The notes under the pieces: model-generated
Told to the model about the DNA's origin: nothing
The model's input: only the letters and a program-made list of their open reading frames with translations
Database searches by the model: none
Part shown: one piece after another, positions 14,984-29,465 of the stretch
How positions within the stretch are numbered: position 1 is the first letter of the stretch
Layout of the letters: the number at the start of each line of letters is the position of its first letter
Made by a program: the position numbers and the translations under genes
Origin: JALZBL01 sp040004775
Lineage (GTDB): Bacteria; Actinomycetota; Actinomycetes; Mycobacteriales; Jatrophihabitantaceae
Assembly (NCBI GenBank): GCA_040004775.1
Contig: JBDUAD010000008.1
Location: 1-42,054, forward strand
Reading direction: 5' to 3'
DNA: 42,054 nucleotides

Positions 14984-15799
14984 ATGGTCAACGTCCTCGA
15001 GCAGATCGTGGCCGGTGTGCGCGCCGACCTCGTCGTGCGCGAGGCGGCGCGGCCCCTGCCCGAGGTGAAGGCCGCGGCGGCGCAGGCTCCGGCCGCGCTC
15101 GACGCGTTCAGCGCTCTGTATGCGCCCGGCGTGGGCGTGATCGCCGAGGTGAAGCGGCGCAGCCCGTCCGGCGGCGCGCTGGCCGAGATCGGCGACCCGG
15201 CCGAGCTGGCGGTTCAGTACGCCGACGGCGGGGCCCGGGCGATCAGCGTTCTCACCGAGCAGCGCCGCTTCGGCGGCAACCTGGACGACCTGCGCCGAGT
15301 ACGGGCCCGCGTCGACGTGCCCGTGCTGTGCAAAGACTTCGTCGTCTCCTCCTACCAGGTGCACGAGGCCCGCGCCCACGGCGCCGACCTGGTCCTGCTC
15401 ATCGTCGCCGCGGTGGATCAGAACACCTTGGTCGGGCTGCGCGAGCGGGTGGAGTCCCTCGGGATGACCGCGCTGGTCGAGGTCCACGACGAGCAGGAGG
15501 CGAGCCGGGCGCTGGACGCCGGAGCACGGGTCATCGGCGTCAACGCCCGCGACCTGCGCACCCTCGACGTCGACCGCTCGATCTTCGAACGCGTCGCACC
15601 CGGGCTGCCCAGCGACGTGGTCAAGGTCGCGGCGTCCGGCGTGCGCGACACCCGCGACCTGATCAACTACGCCGGGGCCGGCGCCGACGCCGTCCTGGTC
15701 GGTGAAGGACTGGTCACCGCGTCCGACGCCCGCCAAGCCGTGGCCGACCTGGTCACCGCCGGATCGCATCCGGCCACACCGCGCGGGGCCGAGCGATGA
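14984..15799 (+). CDS. trpC: Indole-3-glycerol phosphate synthase
   Basis: A 271-residue monofunctional TIM-barrel enzyme that closes the indole ring from CdRP. Catalytic and phosphate-binding motifs visible are GVIAEVKRRSPSGG (Glu55, Lys57, Ser60), VLCKDFVVSSYQ, VEVHDEQE, IGVNARDLRTL and VAASGV, with VGEGLV at the final phosphate site. ATG 14984 follows an AAGGA ribosome site at good spacing; upstream in-frame starts would overlap the previous gene by about 60 bp. There is no TrpF domain. Confidence 0.97.
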   Translation: MVNVLEQIVAGVRADLVVREAARPLPEVKAAAAQAPAALDAFSALYAPGVGVIAEVKRRSPSGGALAEIGDPAELAVQYADGGARAISVLTEQRRFGGNLDDLRRVRARVDVPVLCKDFVVSSYQVHEARAHGADLVLLIVAAVDQNTLVGLRERVESLGMTALVEVHDEQEASRALDAGARVIGVNARDLRTLDVDRSIFERVAPGLPSDVVKVAASGVRDTRDLINYAGAGADAVLVGEGLVTASDARQAVADLVTAGSHPATPRGAER

Positions 15800-15885
15800 C
15801 GTCGACCGGCCGAGCCCTCAACCAGGGCGCAGCTGTCACCGTCGGCAGCGGGCCGTGCCGACCCGATCGGCGATGGCCGGGCTGA
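15796..15885 (+). CDS. Possible 29-residue peptide at the trpM position
   Basis: An ATG overlapping the trpC stop (ATGA at 15796-15799) opens a frame of 29 codons ending TGA at 15885. The peptide has one Trp, and an Arg/Pro-rich C-terminus (PCRPDRRWPG). It sits between trpC and trpB, where Streptomyces has a small gene (trpX/trpM). No homology is claimed; it could be chance. Confidence 0.25.
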   Translation: MTSTGRALNQGAAVTVGSGPCRPDRRWPG

Positions 15886-15935
15886 TCGCTCCCGCCCCTA
15901 CCGTGGATCTTCCGCACCGCTTGGAGTACTACGTC

Positions 15936-17231
15936 ATGTCCCTGCTCACCGAACCTCCCGTCGCTGGTCTGGGCGAACTCGCCGAGGGCCCACCGGCCGT
16001 CCCGGATGCCACCGGTCACTTCGGCCGCTACGGGGGCCGCTTCGTCCCGGAGGCCTTGGTCGCCGCGCTCGACGAGCTCGACGCCGCGTTCACCGCCGCC
16101 CGCACCGACGCAGAGTTCACCGCTGAGCTCGACGGCCTGCTGCGCGACTACACCGGCCGGCCCTCGCCGGTGACCGATGTGCCCCGCTTCGCCGCCGAGG
16201 CCGGCGGCGCCCGCATCCTGCTCAAGCGCGAGGACCTGAACCACACCGGCTCGCACAAAATCAACAATGTGCTCGGCCAGGCGCTGCTGACCCTGCGCCT
16301 GGGCAAGAAGCGGGTCATCGCCGAGACCGGCGCCGGTCAGCACGGCGTGGCCACCGCCACCGCGGCCGCGCTGATGGGGCTGCAATGCACGGTCTACATG
16401 GGCGAGGAGGACACCCGGCGCCAGGCGCTCAACGTGGCCCGGATGCGCCTGCTCGGGGCCGAGGTCGTCCCGGTCACCACTGGTTCGCGCACCCTCAAGG
16501 ACGCGATCAACGAGGCGTTCCGCGACTGGGTCACCAACGTCGACACCACCAACTACCTGTTCGGCACCGTGGCCGGCCCGCACCCGTTCCCGCTCATGGT
16601 CCGCGAGTTCCAGCGGGTGATCGGCGACGAAGCGCGGGCCCAGGTGCTCGAGCGGGTCGGTCGCCTGCCCGACGCCGTGGCCGCCTGTGTCGGCGGTGGG
16701 TCCAACGCCATCGGCATCTTCACCGCCTTCGTGCCCGACGCCGACGTGCGGCTGGTCGGCCTCGAGGCGGCCGGCGACGGCATCGACACCCTCCGCCACG
16801 CCGCCTCGATCACCGGCGGTACGCCCGGTGTGCTGCACGGCGCGCGCTCATATCTGCTCCAGGACGCCAACGGCCAGACCCTGGAATCCCACTCGATCAG
16901 CGCCGGGCTGGACTATCCCGGCGTCGGACCGGAGCACGCCTACCTCAAGGACCTGGGCCGGGCCGAGTACCGGCCGGTGACCGATGCCGAGGCCATGGAC
17001 GCGTTCGCGCTGCTGTGCCGAACCGAGGGAATCATCCCGGCGGTGGAGTCGGCTCACGCGTTGGCCGGAGCGATTCAGCTGGGCCGCGAGCTCGGCCCCG
17101 AGGGGCTGATCCTGGTCAACCTGTCCGGGCGTGGAGACAAGGACGTCGAGACCGCGTCGCGGTGGTTCGGCCTGGGCGATCCTGAAGCCACGGAGGTCGC
17201 CACGCGCGACGACGCGCCCGCTCCGTCGTGA
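15936..17231 (+). CDS. trpB: Tryptophan synthase beta chain
   Basis: A 431-residue PLP enzyme condensing indole with serine. Typical are GHFGRYGGRFVPEALV (27-42), the PLP lysine in NHTGSHKINNVLGQ (Lys108), ETGAGQHGVATA, and the phosphate-binding GGGSNAIG. ATG 15936 matches the usual N-terminus and has GGAG about ten bases upstream. An in-frame ATG at 15873 would add 21 residues and cannot be fully excluded. The 136-bp trpC-trpB gap contains a TACCGT hexamer (15899-15904), possibly a local promoter. The stop overlaps trpA. Confidence 0.97.
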   Translation: MSLLTEPPVAGLGELAEGPPAVPDATGHFGRYGGRFVPEALVAALDELDAAFTAARTDAEFTAELDGLLRDYTGRPSPVTDVPRFAAEAGGARILLKREDLNHTGSHKINNVLGQALLTLRLGKKRVIAETGAGQHGVATATAAALMGLQCTVYMGEEDTRRQALNVARMRLLGAEVVPVTTGSRTLKDAINEAFRDWVTNVDTTNYLFGTVAGPHPFPLMVREFQRVIGDEARAQVLERVGRLPDAVAACVGGGSNAIGIFTAFVPDADVRLVGLEAAGDGIDTLRHAASITGGTPGVLHGARSYLLQDANGQTLESHSISAGLDYPGVGPEHAYLKDLGRAEYRPVTDAEAMDAFALLCRTEGIIPAVESAHALAGAIQLGRELGPEGLILVNLSGRGDKDVETASRWFGLGDPEATEVATRDDAPAPS

Positions 17232-18025
17232 CCGCCCTGACCGACGCGCTGGTCCGGGCGGCGAAGGAGCAACGGGCCGCGTTGATCGGCTACCTGCCGG
17301 TCGGATACCCGTCCATCGACGCCTCGATCGAAGCGATGAAGGCGATGGTCGACGGCGGGGTGGACGTGGTCGAGGTCGGCGTTCCCTACAGCGACCCGGG
17401 GATGGACGGTCCGGTCATCCAGCGGGCGGTCGATCCGGCCGTGCGAGCCGGCGTCGGCCTGACCGACGCCCTGCGTGCGGTCGAGGCGGTGGCGGCGGTG
17501 GCTCCAGCCGTGGTCATGACCTACTGGAACCCGGTCGAGCGCTACGGGGTCGAAGGCTTCGCCATCGACCTGGCCGCGGCCGGCGGCTCCGGAGCGATCA
17601 CACCCGACCTGATCCCGGACGAGGCCGGCAGCTGGATCGCCGCGGCACGGGGCGGCGACCTCGACACGGTGTTTCTCGTGGCGCCGTCGTCCACCGACGC
17701 CCGGCTGGCCGCCACGGTGGACGATTGCCGCGGCTTCGTCTACGCCGCGTCGACGATGGGCGTGACCGGTGTCCGCGGCGCGGTCAGCGACGCCGCACAG
17801 ACGCTGGTCGCGCGGGTCCGCGGCGTGCGGCCCGAGGCGACGGTCTGCGTCGGGCTGGGCGTGTCGAGCGCGGATCAGGCGGGCGAGGTGGCGGCCTTCG
17901 CCGACGGTGTGATCGTCGGCTCGGCCTTCGTGCGCTGCCTGCTCGACGCCGACGAGCCGGCCGCCGGCGCGCGCGCAGCCGGCGCGCTGGCCGCGGACCT
18001 GGCCGCGGGCGTGCGCCGCCGCTGA
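17228..18025 (+). CDS. trpA: Tryptophan synthase alpha chain
   Basis: A 265-residue TIM-barrel subunit that cleaves indole-3-glycerol phosphate and channels indole to TrpB. Both catalytic acids are in VVEVGVPYSDPGMDGPVIQ (Glu49, Asp60, the same numbers as in E. coli). Family segments MTYWNPV, GAITPDLIPDEA and VGLGVSS are present. In GVPYSDPGMDGP, Met stands where many TrpAs have Ala or Val. The GTG start overlaps the trpB stop. It ends the trp run; a convergent minus-strand pair follows. Confidence 0.97.
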   Translation: MTALTDALVRAAKEQRAALIGYLPVGYPSIDASIEAMKAMVDGGVDVVEVGVPYSDPGMDGPVIQRAVDPAVRAGVGLTDALRAVEAVAAVAPAVVMTYWNPVERYGVEGFAIDLAAAGGSGAITPDLIPDEAGSWIAAARGGDLDTVFLVAPSSTDARLAATVDDCRGFVYAASTMGVTGVRGAVSDAAQTLVARVRGVRPEATVCVGLGVSSADQAGEVAAFADGVIVGSAFVRCLLDADEPAAGARAAGALAADLAAGVRRR

Positions 18026-18053
18026 CGCCCTGCTTCCTGCGAGGCTGCACTCC

Positions 18054-18086
18054 CTGCAGTGCGACACGCCGCCCGCGCCACTGCAG
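18054..18086 (+). terminator. Possible convergent terminator (8-bp inverted repeat)
   Basis: The trpA-DUF202 gap (18026-18118) contains ctgcagtg at 18054-18061 and its exact complement cactgcag at 18079-18086, separated by 17 bases. There is no T-tract. It is placed where a bidirectional terminator would be expected between convergent genes. Confidence 0.3.
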
Positions 18087-18118
18087 CGGGGCCAACCTTC
18101 AGTGATGCAGACCCGAGC

Positions 18119-18481
18119 TCAGCGGTCGAGAACGGCGAGGACGACAGCCAGCACGCCGATGATGCTCAACGTCACGGGGAGTACGCGCATGAGCGGGGAG
18201 AACGTCAACGGTTCTTTCCGGCGCATGCGCTGCTCGGTCTCGGCCCAGCGGGAATAGGCGGTGGCCGTGATGACCACGCCGAGCGCGCCCAGCAGCGCAC
18301 CGACCACGACTTCGGCCCAGGCCTGCGGCCCGCCGACGAAGTGGACCAGGGCGGTGGCGGCGGCGATGGTGGCCAGGCCGGTGCGCAGCCAGGCCAGGTA
18401 GGTCCGCTCGTTGGCCAGTGTGGCCCGCGGGTCCGGTTCGGTTCCAGTCGTGGACCAGTCCGGGCGCCGCGCGCGTCTCAT
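18119..18481 (-). CDS. DUF202-family inner membrane protein
   Basis: A 120-residue protein with the DUF202 signature DPRATLANERTYLAWLRTGL after a short charged N-terminus, followed by three membrane helices (about 31-50, 56-75 and 98-118). The function of DUF202 is unknown. The ATG at 18481 overlaps the stop of the upstream quinone oxidoreductase gene (ATGA), so the two form a minus-strand operon; a longer upstream frame would lie inside that gene. Confidence 0.85.
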   Translation of the reverse strand: MRRARRPDWSTTGTEPDPRATLANERTYLAWLRTGLATIAAATALVHFVGGPQAWAEVVVGALLGALGVVITATAYSRWAETEQRMRRKEPLTFSPLMRVLPVTLSIIGVLAVVLAVLDR

Positions 18482-19485
18482 CGGGTGAGCACCACCTTGC
18501 CGGTCGTACGACGGTTCTCCAGCTGCTCGTAGGCCCGGGCGGCATCGGTCAGGTCGTGCCGAGCCCCGATGTCCACGAGCAGGCCGCCGTCGGCCACCGC
18601 GGCCAGCACGCCACCGGCCCGCCACAGCAGCTCCTCGCGGGTGGCCGTGTAGTGGGCGAGCGAGGGCCGGGTGACGAACAGCCCGCCGAGGCGGTTGAGC
18701 CGTTGCAGGTCGAAGGGCGGCACCTGTCCGCTGGAGGCTCCGAACAGGACGGCCATGCCGCGCGGCTGGACGACGCTCACCGTCGTCTCCCACGTGGTGC
18801 GTCCCACGCCGTCGTAGACCACCGAGAAGCCGAAGTCGTGGTTGGCCGCGCGCAGAGCGGCCGCCAGCCGGGCGTTGCCGTCCGGGTGCTGTCCCAGTTC
18901 GTCGTAGCGCACGACATCGTCGGCCCCAGCCCGGCGGGCGACCTCGGCCTTGGCTTCGGTCGAGACGGTGCCGATCACGTAGGCGCCCTTGGCCTTGGCC
19001 AGCTGGGTGAGCAGCTGACCTGTCCCTCCGGCGGCGGCGTGGACCAGCACGCCATCGCCGGGCTGGACGGGGTAGGTCGAGTTGACCAGGTAGTGGGCGG
19101 TCATTCCCTGCAACATCACCGCGGCGGCCTGCTCGGAGCTCACACCGTCGGGCACCGGCACCGCCACGTCGGCCGGAACGAGCACGTGGTCGGCGTGGCT
19201 GCCGGCAGCGTCGGCCCAGGCGACCAGGTCGCCGACCGTGAAGCCGCTGACGTCGGCGCCGACGGCGAGCACCCGGCCGCTGCCCTCGTTGCCGAGCACG
19301 AACGGCGTCGGTGTCGGGTACACACCCGTGCGTTGGTAGACCTCGATGAAGTTGACCCCCGACGCCGCGACCTCGACCAGCAGCTCGCCCGAGCCGGGCA
19401 AGGACACCTCGCGGGAGGAGACCTCGAGCACCGAGGCGTCGCCGGGGCGGGGCACGACGAGGGCGCGCCCGGACGTGGCGGTCAT
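18478..19485 (-). CDS. Quinone oxidoreductase-family (MDR) NADPH oxidoreductase
   Basis: A 335-residue zinc-free medium-chain dehydrogenase/reductase of the quinone oxidoreductase (QorA) type. Visible are the substrate-domain segment SGVNFIEVYQRTGVYPTPTP (42-61), GNEGSG (65-70), the cofactor motif VHAAAGGTGQLLTQLAK (148-164) and the C-terminal TTGKVVLTR. The zinc-coordinating Cys/His set of alcohol dehydrogenases is absent. A TACGGT hexamer seven bases before the ATG suggests a leaderless transcript. It is divergent from lgt and couples to the DUF202 gene. Confidence 0.9.
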   Translation of the reverse strand: MTATSGRALVVPRPGDASVLEVSSREVSLPGSGELLVEVAASGVNFIEVYQRTGVYPTPTPFVLGNEGSGRVLAVGADVSGFTVGDLVAWADAAGSHADHVLVPADVAVPVPDGVSSEQAAAVMLQGMTAHYLVNSTYPVQPGDGVLVHAAAGGTGQLLTQLAKAKGAYVIGTVSTEAKAEVARRAGADDVVRYDELGQHPDGNARLAAALRAANHDFGFSVVYDGVGRTTWETTVSVVQPRGMAVLFGASSGQVPPFDLQRLNRLGGLFVTRPSLAHYTATREELLWRAGGVLAAVADGGLLVDIGARHDLTDAARAYEQLENRRTTGKVVLTR

Positions 19486-19492
19486 GGGGCGA

Positions 19493-19498
19493 ACCGTA
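19493..19498 (-). promoter_or_regulatory. Putative -10 element, leaderless start of the quinone oxidoreductase
   Basis: The minus strand reads TACGGT, seven bases, then ATG at 19485. It is back to back with the lgt -10 at 19542. Confidence 0.55.
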
Positions 19499-19541
19499 GT
19501 GCTGTCCGGCTCGAGGCCGACCGCCCGGCCAGCCGCTGACG

Positions 19542-19547
19542 TAGCCT
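19542..19547 (+). promoter_or_regulatory. Putative -10 element of lgt (leaderless)
   Basis: TAGCCT is followed by six bases and then the GTG at 19554. It matches TAnnnT at leaderless distance, with no ribosome-binding site in between. Confidence 0.55.
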
Positions 19548-19553
19548 CGGCGG

Positions 19554-20534
19554 GTGCCGACCCTCGCCGCGATCCCGTCGCCGACGCGCAGCGTCTGGTA
19601 CCTCGGGCCGCTGCCGATCCGGGCCTACGCGCTGTGCATCATCGCTGGGATCGTCGTCGCGGTGTGGGTGGCCGACCGCCGGTTGCGCGCGCGGGGCGCC
19701 GGGCCGGACGACGTCTGGGACGTGGCCAAGTGGGCCGTGCCGTTCGGCATTCTCGGCGGGCGGATCTACCACGTGATCACCGACCCCGAGCTCTACTTCA
19801 CCAAGGGCGCCGACCCGGTCAACGCACTGCGCATCTGGGACGGCGGACTGGGCATCCCCGGTGCGGTCGCCCTCGGCGCCCTCGGCGCCTGGATCGGCTG
19901 TCGGCGTCGCGGCATCCGCCTGGATTCCTTCGGTGACGCGGCTGCGCCCGGCATAGCCGTGGCCCAGGCCATCGGCCGGTGGGGCAACTGGTTCAACAAC
20001 GAGCTTTACGGACGGCCTACCGATCTGCCCTGGAAGCTGCAGATCCACTGCGTCGACGTCACCCGCGGCAGCTCGGCCGCCTGCGCCGGCCGCGAAGGGG
20101 AGGTCCTCGGCTACTTCCACCCCGCATTCCTCTACGAGTCGCTGTGGGACCTCGCACTGGCCGGGTTCGTCGTCTGGGCCGGACGGCGGTGGCTGCTCGG
20201 GCGCGGGCGGATCTTCGCCCTGTACATAGTGGGTTACTCCGTCGGACGGTTCTGGGTGGAGGCCCTGCGCAGCGATCCGGCCAATCACATCCTCGGCCTG
20301 CGGGTCAACACCTGGACCTGCTTGATTGCCTTCGCCGGTGGCCTGGCCTGGTTCCTCACCCACCGCGGGCCGCGGGAGGAGTCCATCCGCCCCGACGGCG
20401 CTGCTTCATCCGATGCCCGGCCGTCCGACGCTGAGCCGTCCGCCGCCGATCCGTCCGAGGCCCAGCCCAACCCCGCCGCCCGAACCGGTACATCCGGCTC
20501 TTTGCCGACCCCGACGGGCAAGGTCCGACCATGA
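19554..20534 (+). CDS. lgt: Prolipoprotein diacylglyceryl transferase
   Basis: A 326-residue polytopic membrane enzyme that transfers diacylglycerol to the lipobox cysteine of prolipoproteins, such as the LivK-type protein encoded at 33749. It has the Lgt signature GRWGNWFNNELYG (141-153), GGRIYHVITDPELYF (68-82), WDGGLGIPGA and the HPAFLYESLWD segment. Seven or so hydrophobic helices are recognisable. A C-terminal Ser/Asp/Pro-rich tail of about 60 residues follows the last helix, as in several actinobacterial Lgts. The stop overlaps the next gene by 4 bp. Confidence 0.96.
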   Translation: MPTLAAIPSPTRSVWYLGPLPIRAYALCIIAGIVVAVWVADRRLRARGAGPDDVWDVAKWAVPFGILGGRIYHVITDPELYFTKGADPVNALRIWDGGLGIPGAVALGALGAWIGCRRRGIRLDSFGDAAAPGIAVAQAIGRWGNWFNNELYGRPTDLPWKLQIHCVDVTRGSSAACAGREGEVLGYFHPAFLYESLWDLALAGFVVWAGRRWLLGRGRIFALYIVGYSVGRFWVEALRSDPANHILGLRVNTWTCLIAFAGGLAWFLTHRGPREESIRPDGAASSDARPSDAEPSAADPSEAQPNPAARTGTSGSLPTPTGKVRP

Positions 20535-21223
20535 CCGCGGCCGAGGTCCATCACCAGCACCGCGACGTCTCCGGTGGTTGGCTACGACCGGCCGTGTTCG
20601 GTGCGACCGACGGTCTCGTCTCCAACTTCGCCCTGATCGCCGGGGTGGCCGGCTCGAACGTCGCCGCGCACACCGTGACCCTGGCCGGGCTGGCCGGCCT
20701 GGTCGGCGGCGCGTTCTCGATGGCCACCGGCGAATACATCTCCGTGCGCAGCCAGAACGAGTCCATGGCTGCCGAGATCGAAGTCGAACGCCGTGAACTG
20801 CACATCAACCCCCACGCCGAGATGCAGGAGCTGGCCCAGCTGTTCGCCTCCCGTGGAGTGGACGTCGACCTCGCCGGTCGGGTCGCCGCCCAGATATCCC
20901 GCAACCCCGAGCGCGCCCTCGATGTGCACGCCCGCGAGGAACTCGGCGTAAACCCGTCGGCGTTGCCGGATCCGTGGGTGGCGGCGATCAGCTCGCTGCT
21001 CTTCTTCGCCGTCGGGGCGCTGGTCCCGCTGGTGCCCTACCTGGTCGGCGTCACGTCGGTGTGGACGTCGGCCGTGCTGGCTCTCGGCGCGCTGTTCCTG
21101 ACCGGAGCGGTGACGTCGAGGTTCACCACCCGCACGTGGTGGTACTCGGGGGTCCGCCAGATGGCGGTCGGCGCCGCCGCCGCGCTGGTGACCTCGCTCA
21201 TCGGTCGCGGGTTCGGCAGCTGA
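20531..21223 (+). CDS. VIT1/CCC1-family (iron/manganese) transporter
   Basis: A 230-residue membrane protein. The N-terminal helix pair RPAVFGATDGLVSNFALIAG and GGAFSMATGEYISVRSQNE is diagnostic of the VIT1/CCC1 family, which moves Fe2+ or Mn2+ across membranes. A cytoplasmic region (about 80-145, rich in Glu and Arg) follows, then three hydrophobic segments (about 150-168, 175-195, 208-226). The family usually has five helices, consistent here. ATG overlaps the lgt stop (ATGA), so it is probably cotranscribed with lgt. Confidence 0.9.
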   Translation: MTAAEVHHQHRDVSGGWLRPAVFGATDGLVSNFALIAGVAGSNVAAHTVTLAGLAGLVGGAFSMATGEYISVRSQNESMAAEIEVERRELHINPHAEMQELAQLFASRGVDVDLAGRVAAQISRNPERALDVHAREELGVNPSALPDPWVAAISSLLFFAVGALVPLVPYLVGVTSVWTSAVLALGALFLTGAVTSRFTTRTWWYSGVRQMAVGAAAALVTSLIGRGFGS

Positions 21224-21252
21224 CCGGCGCGCAACTTCCCTCGCCTCTGCGC

Positions 21253-21912
21253 TCAGCTCAGCAGTGACCGCACCCGCTCGGTGGCCAGCTCGCCCGGCGT
21301 GCGGCCCTCGTCGTCCGGCGTGCGGGGATCGGCACCGGCGGATAGCAGCGCTCGGATCGATTCGGCATCACCGATCGCCGCGGCCAGATGCAGCGGCGTG
21401 CGGCCGCCCAGCTGCCCCGCGCTGACGTCGGCACCAGAAGCGACCAGGAGCCAGACGAGCTCGCTGTGTCCACCGGCCGCGGCCTCGGTCAGGGCAGTGG
21501 TCCGCACTGACGTGCGGCTCGGCTCGTTGACCGGAGCGTCCTCGTCGATTAGCTGCCGGGCAGCCTCGACCCGCCCGAAGTGACAGGCCACGTGCAGCGG
21601 CTGGCGGCCGTCGAGGCTCCATGCGGTCACCGCGGCCGGGTCGTGCTCCAGCAGGGTCCGCAGCCGGCCGTTGTCGTCGAACGCGCTCGCCTCGTGCACG
21701 TCGAGCGGGGCCGAGCGAGCGGCCAGCTCGTCGGCCAGCGCGGCGTGGCCGGCGTAGAGGGCGGCCAGTGGCGCCCGGATGCCCTCCGGAGCCACCGCGG
21801 CCAGTAGCGTCGGTTCGGCGTCAAGCAGCGCGCGGACGTCGGCGGTGGCGCCCTCGACCACTGCCGCGAAGAACCGCTCGACCAAGTCGGCCGGTGTGGG
21901 GGTTGCGGTCAT
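21253..21912 (-). CDS. Ankyrin-repeat protein
   Basis: A 219-residue soluble protein made of about five ankyrin repeats. The clearest are DGRQPLHVACHFGRVEAARQ, TTALTEAAAGGHSELVWLLV and GGRTPLHLAAAIGDAESIRA. There is no signal peptide and no other domain, so it is likely a protein-interaction module; the partner is unknown. A CAGGGT hexamer lies seven bases before the ATG. It is convergent with the VIT gene (29 bp apart) and divergent from gltB. Confidence 0.9.
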   Translation of the reverse strand: MTATPTPADLVERFFAAVVEGATADVRALLDAEPTLLAAVAPEGIRAPLAALYAGHAALADELAARSAPLDVHEASAFDDNGRLRTLLEHDPAAVTAWSLDGRQPLHVACHFGRVEAARQLIDEDAPVNEPSRTSVRTTALTEAAAGGHSELVWLLVASGADVSAGQLGGRTPLHLAAAIGDAESIRALLSAGADPRTPDDEGRTPGELATERVRSLLS

Positions 21913-21919
21913 GCGACCT

Positions 21920-21925
21920 ACCCTG
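21920..21925 (-). promoter_or_regulatory. Putative -10 element, leaderless start of the ankyrin gene
   Basis: The minus strand reads CAGGGT, seven bases, then ATG at 21912. First base C is non-consensus. Confidence 0.35.
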
Positions 21926-22028
21926 ACAGAGGATGGGGATCATGGCTTCGGCCACCCGTCGCCTGCGCCGTCGCCCGGCGGCGATGTCCCTCACACGCGC
22001 GGTGGCCGAGAGGGGCGGTACGCGGCGG

Positions 22029-22034
22029 TAATCT
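22029..22034 (+). promoter_or_regulatory. Possible -10 element of gltB
   Basis: TAATCT lies about 110 bp upstream of the chosen gltB ATG in the ankyrin-gltB divergent region. It is the best hexamer match there; no convincing -35 box was found. Confidence 0.35.
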
Positions 22035-22143
22035 GAACCTTCCTCACGGGCCGACGCCGTCCCGCCACCAACCCAGCGCTGCGGCCTCGGTGACCTCGTC
22101 GGTCGCCAGCGGCGGCGCGGGCCCGCCCGGAGAGGAAGCCCGC

Positions 22144-26913
<4,770 letters not shown>

Positions 26914-27064
26914 GGGGCGGGCCGCCCGGTCCGGCGTATCCGGGATCTTCACGCTGCCCGTACGCCCGGGCACTCGACGCGCCTCTAAATCACTGCGCCG
27001 AGGGTCGTCATCGGCCACCGCGGCCCCACGCCAGGTGAAGTAGGCATCGCGGGCACGGGGTCGA

Positions 27065-27070
27065 TAACGT
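27065..27070 (+). promoter_or_regulatory. Putative -10 element of pyk (leaderless)
   Basis: TAACGT is followed by seven bases and then the GTG at 27078. This is a strong TAnnnT match in the 164-bp gltB-pyk gap. Confidence 0.6.
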
Positions 27071-27077
27071 TTGCAGC

Positions 27078-28497
<1,420 letters not shown>

Positions 28498-28508
<11 letters not shown>

Positions 28509-29403
28509 GGCCCTCGGCACCACTACCCGCGTGTGGCCGACGGCCAACGGACAGGCTCTGGTCGACGGCCTGGTGCGCCTGCTGGACCTTGAGCCGATCG
28601 AGCAGAACATCTTCCGGGGCACCAGCCCCAACGTGACGCTGCAGCGGGTGTTCGGCGGGCAGGTGGCCGGACAGGCACTGGTCGCGGCCGGACGCACGGT
28701 GGACACCGAGCGCAGCGTGCACTCGTTGCACGCCTACTTCATCCGCGGCGGCGACCCGGCCGTGCCGATCGTCTACACGGTCGACCGGGTGCGTGACGGC
28801 GGGTCATTCAGCGTGCGGCGCGTGGTCGCGGTGCAGCACGGGCAGCCGATCTTCACGCTGTCGGCCTCCTTCCAGCTCGACCAGGACGGCTTACAGCACG
28901 GTGCCGAACCGCCCGACGTTCCGGCGCCGGAGACGCTGGCCCCGCTGCCTGAGGTGCTGGCCGCCTCGGACCTGCCGGAGTTGGCCCACCGCTTCCCCGT
29001 GCCGTTCGAGCTGCGCTACGTCGGCGAGCCGCCCTCACTGCGGGTGGGCGACGGGCCGACCTCTGAGCCGCAGCGGATCTGGATGCGCGCGACCGGCCGG
29101 CTCCCCGACGACCCGCTGGCCCACGTGTGCGCGGTGACCTTCGCGTCCGACCTCACCCTGCTCGAAGCGGTGCTGGTGCGCCACGGGCTCGCCTTCGGCG
29201 TCAGCGACGTCCGGGCCGCCTCGCTGGATCACGCAATGTGGTTCCACGACCGCTTCCGCGCCGATGAGTGGTTTCTCTACGTATCCGACTCCCCGTCGGC
29301 CTCGGGCGGGCGCGGACTGGCCGCCGGACGGATCTTCACTGTCGACCGGCGCCACGTGGCTACGGTCATGCAGGAGGGGCTGCTGCGGGTCCGGCGGCGT
29401 TGA
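28498..29403 (+). CDS. tesB: Acyl-CoA thioesterase II
   Basis: A 301-residue double-hotdog thioesterase hydrolysing acyl-CoAs. The N-terminal hotdog has RVFGGQVAGQALVAAGRTV and HSLHAYFIRGGDP, followed by DGGSFSVRRVVAVQHGQPIF. The C-terminal hotdog carries the catalytic Asp in AASLDHAMWFHD. Length matches the TesB family. Mycobacteria also have a tesB-type gene next to pykA. GTG 28498 lies inside the end of pyk in another frame, suggesting coupling. Confidence 0.92.
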
Positions 29404-29420
29404 GGGTTTGAATTGCCCCT

Positions 29421-29434
29421 GCCGAGCGCTCGGC
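29421..29434 (+). promoter_or_regulatory. 14-bp perfect palindrome upstream of an oxidoreductase gene
   Basis: The sequence gccgagcgctcggc is its own reverse complement. It lies 31 bp before the ATG of the oxidoreductase at 29466, in the 62-bp tesB gap, and could be a repressor site or a short hairpin. Confidence 0.4.
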
Positions 29435-29465
29435 TCGGTGGGATCGCCTGCTGAAAGGACTGTTC

